From NCBI RefSeq assembly GCF_000355765.4, contig NZ_CP021106.3, positions 3,133,137 through 3,197,136 on the forward strand: a DNA stretch of 64,000 nt. Direction: 5' to 3'. The notes under the pieces are model-generated. The model was given only the letters and a program-made list of their open reading frames with translations, searched no databases and was not told where the DNA came from. This stretch comes from Nitrosospira lacus. Lineage in GTDB: Bacteria; Pseudomonadota; Gammaproteobacteria; Burkholderiales; Nitrosomonadaceae. Made by a program: the position numbers and the translations under genes. Positions 1 through 10,473 of the stretch are shown here, in pieces (positions within the stretch are counted from its first letter, which is position 1; every line of letters begins with the position of its first letter).

Positions 1-754
<754 letters not shown>

Positions 755-800
755 CTAATGCGTGAAATGGGGGTTCAGACCGGGATTTCAAGTCTAAAGT

Positions 801-1373
801 CTATTTGGCCTTCGAAACCGATACCAGCGCCGGCCGGATTACCCGGTCATTCAAAATGTAGCCTTTTTGCATCACTTGCACGACGGTATTGGGAGCAAGG
901 CTGGAATCCACCATACACATGGCCTGATGCAAATGCGGATCAAATTTCTCTCCCGCCGGATTGATCAGCTTGATATTAAATCTTTCGAAAACGGTGGTGA
1001 GTTGCTTGAGCGTCAATTCCATGCCGCTTTTGAAATTCTCAACCGTTGCATTTTCCACTGCAAGCGCCGCCTCCAGGCTATCCATTACCGGCAGCAGTTC
1101 AGTGGAAAAATTTTCAATGGCGTATTTGTGAGCATTGGTAACGTCGACCTGGGCGCGTTTCCGTATATTCTCGGCATCCGCCTTGGCACGCAGCCAAGCA
1201 TCATGATGTTCCTGCGCGTCAAGCTCGGCTTTCTTCAGTAATTGTTCCAGCCCCGGCATGGTTTCCACCGCCGGTTCCGCTGTTGTGTTTTCATTAACCT
1301 CCCCCGCGCTCGCCTGGCCCGTGGTTACAGTCAATTCGGGCTGATCTGGATTGGGCTGTTGTGTATCTGCCAT
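801..1373 (-). CDS. grpE: Nucleotide exchange factor GrpE
   Basis: GrpE releases ADP from DnaK and completes the DnaK-DnaJ-GrpE chaperone cycle. The 190-residue protein has the usual GrpE layout: an acidic, poorly conserved N-terminus (about residues 1-45), a long helix containing [16 protein letters not shown], and the C-terminal beta domain ending near [19 protein letters not shown], the family signature. A strong AGGAGG ribosome site lies 7 bases before the ATG. A sigma-32-like promoter is seen just upstream, and dnaK follows, so this is a heat-shock operon. dnaJ and hrcA are not visible here. Confidence 0.97.
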   Translation of the reverse strand: MADTQQPNPDQPELTVTTGQASAGEVNENTTAEPAVETMPGLEQLLKKAELDAQEHHDAWLRAKADAENIRKRAQVDVTNAHKYAIENFSTELLPVMDSLEAALAVENATVENFKSGMELTLKQLTTVFERFNIKLINPAGEKFDPHLHQAMCMVDSSLAPNTVVQVMQKGYILNDRVIRPALVSVSKAK

Positions 1374-1380
1374 AGTCTCT

Positions 1381-1427
1381 CCTCCTTTTAATTTAAGCTA
1401 TATCGGGATGGTTTTTCCGATTTCAAG
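1381..1427 (-). promoter_or_regulatory. Sigma-32-type heat-shock promoter and ribosome site of grpE-dnaK
   Basis: Read on the minus strand, CTTGAAA (1427-1421) is followed after 13 bases by CCCGATAT (1407-1400). This matches the Escherichia coli sigma-32 consensus CTTGAAA and CCCCATNT at all -35 positions and nearly all -10 positions. AGGAGG (1386-1381) then lies 7 bases from the grpE start. The position directly before a grpE-dnaK pair supports the reading. Activity is inferred, not shown. Confidence 0.8.
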
Positions 1428-1541
1428 ATCATGCCTGCAGTTCGGCAGCCAACCCTGGTTGTACGGCAATGCTGGCGCAATACGGATAGTGTAAGACACT
1501 CGAAGAGAAATGAGCGGGACATGACAATGGCGCAGAAACCC

Positions 1542-2950
<1,409 letters not shown>

Positions 2951-3099
2951 TCCCGGTTTAGTATTATGATATATAAATACTATCAGTCTCTTGAATTTCA
3001 CCGGCTGCTGCATTTTAACATAGCGCCGAGGCTACGCCATGCGGGATGGAAAGCCGATATAATACGCACACCTGAATAAAATTGCCGCCAAGGGATGTC

Positions 3100-3708
3100 A
3101 TGAAACTTATAGGATCACTTACCAGCCCTTACGTGCGCAAGGTGCGCATCGTTCTGGCGGAAAAACGCATAGGTTATGATTTTGAGGTGGATAGCCCATG
3201 GAACGTGGAGAGTCACGTGTCGGATCACAATCCCCTGGGAAAGATACCGGTCCTCATTCTTGACGATGGCTCCTCCTTATTCGATTCACGTGTGATTGTC
3301 GAATATCTCGACAGTGTCAATCCCGTATCCCGCCTGATTCCCGAACCCAACCGGCATCGCATTATCGTAAAGCGCTGGGAAGCCCTGGCGGACGGTATCA
3401 GCGACGCCGCCGCCACCGTGTTCCTTGAACGCAAACGGCCGCGCACCGAACAAAGCGTGGAATGGATCTCGCGCCAACTGACGAAGGTTACCCACGGACT
3501 GGAAGCGGCCGCCCGCGACCTGGGTGAAAAAAAATGGTGTGATGGGAATACCTACACCCTGGCCGACATCGCACTGGGCTGCACACTGGGATATCTGGCT
3601 TTTCGCTTTCCGGAAATCGAATGGCGCAACACGTCGCCCAATCTTGCGGAACTCTCCGGCAGGCTGGAAAAACGGACTCCATTCATGGAAACTGCGCCAA
3701 TAGGATGA
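3100..3708 (+). CDS. Glutathione S-transferase family protein (YibF-like)
   Basis: Cytosolic glutathione S-transferase-fold protein of 202 residues. The N-terminal thioredoxin-like domain (about 1-80) opens MKLIGSLTSPYVRKVRIVL, with the typical Ser/Pro-Tyr glutathione site, and contains NPLGKIPVL and the SRVIVEYLD segment. A helical C-terminal domain follows. The start was placed at the ATG at 3100 because AAGGGA lies just upstream; a TTG 18 bases earlier is unlikely. The substrate is unknown. The gene converges on mnmA with only 20 bases between the stops. Confidence 0.88.
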   Translation: MKLIGSLTSPYVRKVRIVLAEKRIGYDFEVDSPWNVESHVSDHNPLGKIPVLILDDGSSLFDSRVIVEYLDSVNPVSRLIPEPNRHRIIVKRWEALADGISDAAATVFLERKRPRTEQSVEWISRQLTKVTHGLEAAARDLGEKKWCDGNTYTLADIALGCTLGYLAFRFPEIEWRNTSPNLAELSGRLEKRTPFMETAPIG

Positions 3709-3728
3709 GAAGCAGGATCGAAAACGTA

Positions 3729-4811
3729 TTATTCAGCCGTAATCACCCCTCCTCCAAGACATACCCTGCTCTCGTAAACGACGACTGATTGCCCCGGCGT
3801 CACCGCCCACTGAGGCTGGGCAAATTCGATTTTGCATCGGTCCTGCCCGATATGCGCAATAGCACAGGGTGCATCAGGTTGACGATAACGGGTCTTGGCG
3901 GCATAAACCCAGTTGCAGTGTGGCTCGCGGCCGCTTATCCATGTCAGGTCAATAGCATCGAGCACGGGCAGGAATAAATCAGGGTGATCGTGGCCCTGTA
4001 CCACCGTCAGGATATTCCGTGCCATATCCTTGGCTGAAACAAACCAGGGCTCGCCATCACCGTTCCTTATCCCGCCGATGCCCAATCCCTGGCGCTGGCC
4101 GATAGTGTAGTACATCAGCCCGACATGTTTCCCCATGACCGTACCGTCCGGCGCCTGTATTTCTCCCGGCTCATGCGGCACGTAACGGTTGAGGAATTCC
4201 CGGAACGGCCTTTCCCCGATAAAACAGATCCCGGTGCTGTCTTTCTTGGAAAAATTCGGTAATCCATAATTCCTGGCGATTTTACGTACATCGCGTTTAT
4301 AAAGATGCCCAATCGGAAATAACGTTCTGGAGAGTTGCCGCTGGTTCAGGCGATAGAGAAAATAGCTCTGATCCTTCGTTCCATCCTCGCCTTTCAGCAA
4401 CTGGAACAAACCGTCTATTTCGCGTACCTGTGCATAATGGCCGGTAGCGATATGGTCGGCGCCGAGCCCGACCGCGTGGTCGAGAAACGCCTTGAACTTG
4501 ATTTCGGCGTTACACAGAACATCCGGGTTGGGCGTGCGCCCGGCCTTGTACTCGGCAAGAAACTGATTGAAGACACGTTCCTTGTATTCCGCCGAGAAAT
4601 TCACCGCTTCCAGGGGAATTCCGATGATATCCGCCACCGAGGCGGCATCGATCAAGTCCTGCCGAGATGAGCAATACTCGCTGGTGTCATCGTCTTCCCA
4701 GTTTTTCATGAAAAGACCGATGACGTCGTAGCCTTGCTGTTTTAACAGCAGCGCGGCGACGGATGAATCCACCCCGCCCGACATGCCGACCACCACACGT
4801 TGTTTACCCAT
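3729..4811 (-). CDS. mnmA: tRNA-specific 2-thiouridylase MnmA
   Basis: Adds sulfur to U34 of tRNA-Lys, -Glu and -Gln, using ATP and sulfur delivered by the IscS-TusE relay. The 360 residues are full length. The N-type ATP pyrophosphatase loop [15 protein letters not shown] is at residues 9-23, and the two catalytic cysteines lie in [12 protein letters not shown] and [12 protein letters not shown]. It follows nudJ by 20 bases on the same strand, so the two are probably cotranscribed, a pairing also common in other proteobacteria. Confidence 0.97.
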   Translation of the reverse strand: MGKQRVVVGMSGGVDSSVAALLLKQQGYDVIGLFMKNWEDDDTSEYCSSRQDLIDAASVADIIGIPLEAVNFSAEYKERVFNQFLAEYKAGRTPNPDVLCNAEIKFKAFLDHAVGLGADHIATGHYAQVREIDGLFQLLKGEDGTKDQSYFLYRLNQRQLSRTLFPIGHLYKRDVRKIARNYGLPNFSKKDSTGICFIGERPFREFLNRYVPHEPGEIQAPDGTVMGKHVGLMYYTIGQRQGLGIGGIRNGDGEPWFVSAKDMARNILTVVQGHDHPDLFLPVLDAIDLTWISGREPHCNWVYAAKTRYRQPDAPCAIAHIGQDRCKIEFAQPQWAVTPGQSVVVYESRVCLGGGVITAE

Positions 4812-4831
4812 CGCTTCCAGTGAATTCAGGC

Positions 4832-5278
4832 TTAATCGTAATGAGTAAGGATATCCAGAGAGTAGCGCTTACCCGCCAAATGATCTTCGACACACCTCAT
4901 CACCAGCGGACTGCGGTGACGGTTGGTCATTTCGCGAATTTCATCGACGCAAAACCATCCTGCGCGCAAGATTCCCGCATCCAGCGGGCGATCGGGATCA
5001 TGACCGGTGACGCAACCGGCAAAAGCAAAGCGCAGATAGGTAACGTTGTCGGCACAGGAGTGCCAGCGGTAAATACCCAGCACCCATTGCGGAGCAAAAG
5101 TATAACCGGTTTCTTCCAGGGTCTCCCGAACCGCCCCCTGAATGATGGATTCATCTGGTTCAAGATGTCCTGCTGGCTGATTGAACAATACGCCGCTGCT
5201 GGTTTGCTCCTCGACCAGCAAGTATTTCCCATCCTGCTCCACGACCGCCGCAACGGTGACATTGGGCTTCCAGATCAT
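4832..5278 (-). CDS. nudJ: Nudix hydrolase NudJ-like phosphatase
   Basis: Nudix-fold phosphohydrolase, close in layout to Escherichia coli NudJ, which acts on thiamine pyrophosphate precursors and nucleoside di- or triphosphates. With the start at 5278 it has 148 residues and opens [20 protein letters not shown], like NudJ. The Nudix box [14 protein letters not shown] follows GHLEPDES, with the metal-binding REXXEE core. The start was chosen because AGGAG stands 6 bases upstream; a longer frame to 5338 lacks such a site and adds 20 residues unlike the family. It lies directly upstream of mnmA. Confidence 0.9.
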   Translation of the reverse strand: MIWKPNVTVAAVVEQDGKYLLVEEQTSSGVLFNQPAGHLEPDESIIQGAVRETLEETGYTFAPQWVLGIYRWHSCADNVTYLRFAFAGCVTGHDPDRPLDAGILRAGWFCVDEIREMTNRHRSPLVMRCVEDHLAGKRYSLDILTHYD

Positions 5279-5527
5279 AATCTCCTGGTCATCTTCAAAT
5301 ATTGTAAAAAAGAAGAAAGCGTGCTTCCCAACCCGCATTCTATCGTCATCGCCCGGCGGACAGAAATAATGATGAAGCGCAGCCGAAAAAATTTGGGTGC
5401 CGCGTCATGCACTTTGCCGTATCCCGGTTATGGATGACATCCATCTTCAAACGGCAGGCTTCAATGTATAACACACGTTGGTGCTTCTCTCCAAAACACG
5501 AGTAAAATAGGCAAGTTTGCATGCTTT

Positions 5528-5539
5528 GCTCGCGCGAGC
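5528..5539. repeat. GC-rich palindrome in the icd upstream region
   Basis: GCTCGCGCGAGC is a perfect 12-base palindrome nested in a longer hairpin-capable stretch (about 5518-5543, GCATGCT...AGCATGC arms). It lies 35 bases before the icd start, downstream of a possible -10 (TAAAAT, 5503-5508). It could be an operator or a leader hairpin; the function is not known. Confidence 0.35.
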
Positions 5540-5573
5540 ATGCACCATTCATCATTAATTATCGGGAGATACC

Positions 5574-6824
5574 ATGTACCAGCACATCAGGACGCCGGCC
5601 GAAGGCGAAAAAATCCGGGTCAACGCAGATTTTTCCTTGAGTGTGCCGGACAACCCCGTTATTCCGTTCATCGAAGGTGACGGGATTGGTGTAGATATTA
5701 CACCCGTGATGAAAAAAGTCGTGGATTCAGCAGTAAGCAGGGCTTACAACGGTAAGCGCAAGATTTCGTGGATGGAAATTTATGCCGGCGAGAAATCGAA
5801 CCGGATATACGGTGAAAACGTGTGGCTGCCCGCAGAGACATTGGAGGCCGCACGGGAGTATGTGGTTTCCATCAAGGGACCGTTGACCACGCCGGTCGGT
5901 GGCGGCATTCGTTCCATTAATGTGGCCTTGCGCCAACAACTTGATCTCTATGTGTGCCTGCGTCCGGTGCGGTATTTTCAGGGCGTGCCAAGCCCGCTAA
6001 AAAATCCGGAAAAAACCGATATGGTAATTTTCCGCGAGAATTCCGAGGACATTTACGCCGGGATTGAATGGGAAGCCCAATCGGAAGATGCGAAAAAGAT
6101 CATCAATTTTTTGATAGATGACATGGGCGTCACCAAGATACGCTTTCCACAAACGTCGGGGATCGGCATCAAGCCTGTATCCAGCGAAGGGACTGAACGC
6201 CTGGTGCGCAAAGCCATACAGTATGCGATAGATAACCAGCGCCGCTCGGTCACATTGGTGCATAAGGGCAATATCATGAAGTTCACCGAAGGCGCATTCA
6301 AGAACTGGGGCTATGCGCTGGCGGAAAGGGAATTCGGAGCGAGCCTGCTAGACGGCGGGCCATGGATGAAGTTGCCCGAAAACAAGGGCGGTATCGTTAT
6401 CAAGGATGTGATCGCCGATGCTTTTCTGCAACAGATTTTATTGCGCCCTGAGGAATATGACGTGATTGCCACATTGAATCTGAACGGTGACTACGTTTCC
6501 GATGCTTTGGCGGCCCAGGTGGGAGGCATCGGCATAGCACCCGGTGCCAATCTCAGCGACTCGATTGCGATATTCGAGGCAACTCATGGCACCGCGCCAA
6601 AATATGCCGGAAAGGATCAGGTTAATCCTGGATCACTCGTCCTGTCGGCGGAAATGATGCTGCGGCACATGGGTTGGGGCGAGGCTGCTGATCTGATAGT
6701 TCGTGCGATGGAAAAAACCATCCAGGATAAAATTGTGACTTATGACTTTGCACGCCAAATGCCCGATGCTCGGAAAGTCTCATGTTCGGCATTCGGCGAG
6801 GCACTGATCGACAGAATGACTTGA
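5574..6824 (+). CDS. icd: Isocitrate dehydrogenase, NADP-dependent
   Basis: Oxidatively decarboxylates isocitrate to 2-oxoglutarate in the citric acid cycle. The length of 416 residues equals that of the Escherichia coli enzyme. Family blocks are clear: [26 protein letters not shown] (Ser114 matches the serine phosphorylated by AceK in enterobacteria), [14 protein letters not shown], and [24 protein letters not shown] stands 6 bases before the ATG. The upstream region has a palindrome. In an autotroph with an incomplete or slow cycle the enzyme chiefly supplies 2-oxoglutarate for ammonia assimilation (inference). Confidence 0.97.
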   Translation: MYQHIRTPAEGEKIRVNADFSLSVPDNPVIPFIEGDGIGVDITPVMKKVVDSAVSRAYNGKRKISWMEIYAGEKSNRIYGENVWLPAETLEAAREYVVSIKGPLTTPVGGGIRSINVALRQQLDLYVCLRPVRYFQGVPSPLKNPEKTDMVIFRENSEDIYAGIEWEAQSEDAKKIINFLIDDMGVTKIRFPQTSGIGIKPVSSEGTERLVRKAIQYAIDNQRRSVTLVHKGNIMKFTEGAFKNWGYALAEREFGASLLDGGPWMKLPENKGGIVIKDVIADAFLQQILLRPEEYDVIATLNLNGDYVSDALAAQVGGIGIAPGANLSDSIAIFEATHGTAPKYAGKDQVNPGSLVLSAEMMLRHMGWGEAADLIVRAMEKTIQDKIVTYDFARQMPDARKVSCSAFGEALIDRMT

Positions 6825-6849
6825 TATCTTCTTCGTGATTGCATGTTTG

Positions 6850-6883
6850 AAAAAAACCCCTTGCCGCTTTAACCGGCAAGGGG
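6850..6883 (-). terminator. Rho-independent terminator of the cold-shock gene
   Basis: A perfect 10-base stem, CCCCTTGCCG (6857-6866) with CGGCAAGGGG (6874-6883), has a 7-base loop and a run of As on its left. Read on the minus strand this is a GC stem followed by a T run, so it ends transcripts of the cold-shock gene at 6942-7145. It also lies between the convergent icd and csp genes. Confidence 0.85.
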
Positions 6884-6941
6884 CTTGATAATCCTGTAAT
6901 TACAAGCTGATCGCCATTTTACGGCGTCAGCAGTGGGATCA

Positions 6942-7145
6942 CTAGGCAGACTGAATATTTGAGGCTTGTTTGCCCTTCGGACCCTGTGTGACTTCAAAGC
7001 TCACTTTCTGGCCTTCCTTGAGAGTTTTGAACCCGGACATATTGATTGCGGAGAAATGAGCAAATAAATCTTCGCTGCCATCATCCGGGGTGATAAAGCC
7101 AAAACCCTTGGAGTCGTTGAACCATTTCACTGTACCTGTTGCCAT
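6942..7145 (-). CDS. cspA: Cold-shock protein, CspA family
   Basis: Small single-stranded nucleic-acid-binding protein (67 residues, one cold-shock domain) that melts RNA structure. It starts [20 protein letters not shown] with RNP1 (KGFGFI) and RNP2 (DLFAHF) intact. A terminator follows immediately. Upstream, about 290 bases separate it from the divergent clpS, enough for a long cold-shock-type leader. A close paralogue is at 29696-29899. Whether it is cold induced or constitutive cannot be told from sequence. Confidence 0.95.
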   Translation of the reverse strand: MATGTVKWFNDSKGFGFITPDDGSEDLFAHFSAINMSGFKTLKEGQKVSFEVTQGPKGKQASNIQSA

Positions 7146-7436
7146 TATTGCTTCCTATAAAAAAACCGGGCCGGAAACCCGAACACTGTTTGAGTTTCAA
7201 GACCGCAAAACGGCTGTAACCGGTACTGCAGAGAGCTTGAAGCCAAACGCCAAGAGCCGTTTTACGCAAATCCGTTGTTCAAGTCAAGTAGTCCATGCAC
7301 TTATTTTATAGAATTGCAATAGAATAATTTTATCAAGGTACTTGAATATTTCAGTGTAATCATCAAATATATGAATGAAAGCTCATCCAGTTGTGGCTAC
7401 GTTCCGACTGGCGAGCAAACAAGATAGGAATCATGT

Positions 7437-7745
7437 ATGGCAATGAGAGATCATGGGGATGTTGTACTGGAGGTTGAAAAGAGTAAACTCAAGCCACCAC
7501 CAATGTTTAAAGTGATATTGCTGAATGATGATTTCACACCGATGGATTTTGTGGTGACCGTGTTGCAGACATTTTTTTCCATGAACCGAGAACAGGCAAC
7601 GCAAATTATGCTCAAAGTTCATATAGACGGTGCGGGAGTCTGCGGAGTTTATCCCAATGATGTCGCTATTACCAAGGTTGAGCAGGTGGTCACATTTGCA
7701 AGGCAGCATCAACATCCGCTTAGATGCGTGATGGAGGAGACATGA
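7437..7745 (+). CDS. clpS: ATP-dependent Clp protease adaptor ClpS
   Basis: Adaptor that binds N-degron substrates and delivers them to ClpAP. The 102-residue protein has the ClpS core with [19 protein letters not shown], whose Asn-Asp pair helps hold the N-terminal residue of the substrate, and a C-terminal [21 protein letters not shown]. clpA starts 1 base after its stop, the usual clpS-clpA operon. A second ATG lies 4 bases earlier in another frame and is not used. Confidence 0.97.
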   Translation: MAMRDHGDVVLEVEKSKLKPPPMFKVILLNDDFTPMDFVVTVLQTFFSMNREQATQIMLKVHIDGAGVCGVYPNDVAITKVEQVVTFARQHQHPLRCVMEET

Positions 7746-7746
7746 A

Positions 7747-10005
7747 ATGATTGCTCAAGAGCTGGAAGTCAGTTTACATATGGCATTTGTCGAGTCGCGG
7801 CAGAAGCGCCACGAATTCATCACGGTGGAGCATCTGTTGCTGGCTATGCTTGACAATCCTACCGCCGCCGAGGTGCTGCGTGCTTGTTCGGTTGACATAG
7901 ACGATTTGCGCAGACTGCTGGCGGAACATGTTACCGAGAATACGCCGACAGTGGGCGGCAGTGGTGAAGTTGACACCCAGCCTACGCTCGGTTTTCAGCG
8001 CGTCATCCAGCGTGCGATTCTGCATGTCCAGTCTTCTGGAAAGAAAGAAGTCACCGGCGCCAATGTACTGGTGGCCATATTCGGCGAAAAGGATTCTCAC
8101 GCGGTTTATTTTCTGCACCAGAAGGGAGTAACGCGGCTCGACGTGGTGAATTATATTTCGCATGGCATTAGCAAGGTGCCGCAAGGTAGTAGCGCCAAAA
8201 CCGAAAGTGAAGGCGATACCGAGCAGGAATTGGGCGCAGGCGGCGCACTCGAAAGCTACGCTGTGAATTTGAATACCCAGGCTCTCGCGGGAAAGATCGA
8301 TCCCTTGATCGGACGTGAGAAAGAATTGGAACGTCTGATACAGACGCTATGCCGTCGTCGCAAGAACAATCCCCTGTTGGTGGGTGAAGCGGGAGTGGGC
8401 AAAACGGCCATTGCCGAGGGGCTGGCGCGCCGGATCATAGAGAATGACGTTCCCGATGTACTTGCGCACCACCAAGTGTACGCCCTGGATATGGGCGCCC
8501 TGCTGGCCGGCACCAAATACCGCGGCGATTTCGAGCAGCGTTTGAAGGCAGTGTTGAAACAGTTGCTCGACAGCTCCAATGCCATTCTTTTCATTGATGA
8601 AATTCACACGCTGATCGGCGCGGGCGCGGCTTCTGGAGGAACGCTCGACGCCTCCAATCTCCTCAAGCCGATACTGAATACGGGCCAGCTGAAATGCATC
8701 GGCGCCACCACTTACAGTGAATACCGAGGAATTTTTGAAAAGGATCACGCTTTGTCACGCCGTTTTCAGAAAATCGACGTGCCTGAGCCGAGCGTGGAAG
8801 AGACGGTGGCCATCCTGCGGGGCCTGAAAGCCCGCTACGAGGCCCATCACGGCGTCAAATACACTGCGATCGCGCTCACCACAGCCGCGGAACTGGCAGC
8901 ACGCTTCATCAATGACCGCCATTTGCCGGATAAGGCAATAGATGTCATCGATGAAGCCGGCGCGGCACAACGTATCCTGCCCAAATCAAAACAACGCAAG
9001 GTGATCAGCAAGCACGAGATCGAAGATATTATTGCCAAGATCGCGCGCATTCCGGCACAAAATGTCTCCAGCGACGACCGCACGACCCTGAAGACGCTGG
9101 ATCGCGACTTGAAAGCTGTCGTGTTTGGCCAGGACAAGGCCATTAATGCATTGACGACGGCAATCAAAATGGCGAGGAGTGGTTTGGGCAACCCGCAAAA
9201 ACCGGTCGGCTCGTTCCTTTTCTCCGGCCCCACCGGCGTCGGCAAGACCGAGGTGGCGCGGCAGCTGGCCTACGCATTAGGTATTCACCTGCATCGTTTC
9301 GACATGTCTGAGTACATGGAGCGGCATGCGGTGTCACGCCTGATTGGTGCGCCACCAGGATACGTCGGGTTTGACCAGGGTGGTCTGCTGACCGAGGCCA
9401 TCATCAAGCAACCCTATTCGGTATTGCTGCTGGATGAAATTGAAAAGGCTCACCCGGATATTTTTAATATCCTGCTGCAAGTGATGGATCACGGCACCTT
9501 GACGGATAACAACGGCCGCAAGGCGGATTTCCGCAACGTAGTCATTGTCATGACCACCAACGCGGGGGCCGAATCGCTTAGTAAAGCCTCTATAGGCTTC
9601 ACCAAGTCGGCGCAGGCGGGTGACGAAATGGCGGATATCAAACGCATGTTTACACCTGAGTTCCGCAACCGGCTGGATGCGATCATTTCCTTCGCTGCTC
9701 TGGACCGGGATGTGATTCTGCGCGTAGTAGACAAGTTCCTAATGCAGCTTGAAACGCAGTTGCATGAAAAGAAGGTGGAGGCGATATTCACTGATGCGCT
9801 AAGAGAATATCTCGCCAGGAATGGTGTTGATCCTCTCATGGGCGCCCGCCCCATGGCACGGCTCATTCAGGACACCATACGCAGCGCCCTGGCGGATGAA
9901 TTGCTGTTTGGACGTCTCGCCAATGGCGGCAGGGTGACGGTGGATATAGACACAGATAATAAGGTGAAACTTCAGTTTGAGGAAGAAACCGCTGCTGCTG
10001 TGTAA
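7747..10005 (+). CDS. clpA: Clp protease ATP-binding subunit ClpA
   Basis: AAA+ unfoldase that threads substrates into ClpP. The 752 residues hold a Clp N domain (1-145), a first AAA module with Walker A GEAGVGKTAIAEGLA and Walker B ILFIDEIH, and a second module with GPTGVGKTEVARQLA and LLLDEIEKAHPD. The C-terminal D2-small domain ends the protein. The M domain typical of ClpB is absent, which with the ClpS partner fixes the identity as ClpA. clpP is not in the window. A strong bidirectional terminator follows. Confidence 0.97.
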   Translation: MIAQELEVSLHMAFVESRQKRHEFITVEHLLLAMLDNPTAAEVLRACSVDIDDLRRLLAEHVTENTPTVGGSGEVDTQPTLGFQRVIQRAILHVQSSGKKEVTGANVLVAIFGEKDSHAVYFLHQKGVTRLDVVNYISHGISKVPQGSSAKTESEGDTEQELGAGGALESYAVNLNTQALAGKIDPLIGREKELERLIQTLCRRRKNNPLLVGEAGVGKTAIAEGLARRIIENDVPDVLAHHQVYALDMGALLAGTKYRGDFEQRLKAVLKQLLDSSNAILFIDEIHTLIGAGAASGGTLDASNLLKPILNTGQLKCIGATTYSEYRGIFEKDHALSRRFQKIDVPEPSVEETVAILRGLKARYEAHHGVKYTAIALTTAAELAARFINDRHLPDKAIDVIDEAGAAQRILPKSKQRKVISKHEIEDIIAKIARIPAQNVSSDDRTTLKTLDRDLKAVVFGQDKAINALTTAIKMARSGLGNPQKPVGSFLFSGPTGVGKTEVARQLAYALGIHLHRFDMSEYMERHAVSRLIGAPPGYVGFDQGGLLTEAIIKQPYSVLLLDEIEKAHPDIFNILLQVMDHGTLTDNNGRKADFRNVVIVMTTNAGAESLSKASIGFTKSAQAGDEMADIKRMFTPEFRNRLDAIISFAALDRDVILRVVDKFLMQLETQLHEKKVEAIFTDALREYLARNGVDPLMGARPMARLIQDTIRSALADELLFGRLANGGRVTVDIDTDNKVKLQFEEETAAAV

Positions 10006-10026
10006 AGACAGGAGTGAAGTAGGGAC

Positions 10027-10055
10027 AAAAAAGGCGCGGATTTCGCGCCTTTTTT
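10027..10055. terminator. Bidirectional rho-independent terminator between clpA and dodecin
   Basis: AAAAAAGGCGCG (10027-10038) pairs perfectly with CGCGCCTTTTTT (10044-10055) around a 5-base loop. The stem is flanked by As on one side and Ts on the other, so it can end both clpA (plus) and the dodecin gene (minus), which converge here. Confidence 0.92.
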
Positions 10056-10066
10056 ACTGAACCTGA

Positions 10067-10300
10067 CTATTTGTCAGACTTTTTGGTACTGGTTTCATAC
10101 TTGAAAGACAGATTCACTCGCGCGCGATATGCGGTCACCTTGCCATTCTCGATGACCATATCAAGCTTGATTATTTCGGCAACCCGCAAATCTCTCAAGG
10201 TTTTTGACGCCACCTTGACAGCATTCTTGGCGGCATCCTCCCAGGATATCTTGCTGGTTCCGACGATCTCTGTTATTCGATAAATGCTATCTCCGGCCAT
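10067..10300 (-). CDS. Dodecin family flavin-binding protein
   Basis: Dodecins form hollow dodecamers that store or buffer flavins. The 77 residues fit the family: MAGDSIYRITEIVGTSKISW at the start, then DAAKNAVKVASKTLRDLRVAEI and the strand VIENGKVTAYRARVNLSFKYE. Trp20 (in KISWEDA) is the conserved residue that stacks on the flavin. An AGGAGAAAGGTC ribosome site is seen upstream. It stands alone, ending at the shared terminator with clpA. Confidence 0.9.
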   Translation of the reverse strand: MAGDSIYRITEIVGTSKISWEDAAKNAVKVASKTLRDLRVAEIIKLDMVIENGKVTAYRARVNLSFKYETSTKKSDK

Positions 10301-10473
10301 GACCTTTCTCCTTTTTCCGTTAGCCCATCACGCCAGGCACGACGACATATGCTCGGCACACCAACCCGCCTACTTACGTAAGTTTATGTTTAACCCTGGT
10401 AAATTGCAATCAAGATTACCGTTAGATTTGTGGGGTCGAGAGGGCGCGGTGCGGGGAGTGGCAACAGCAGTGT

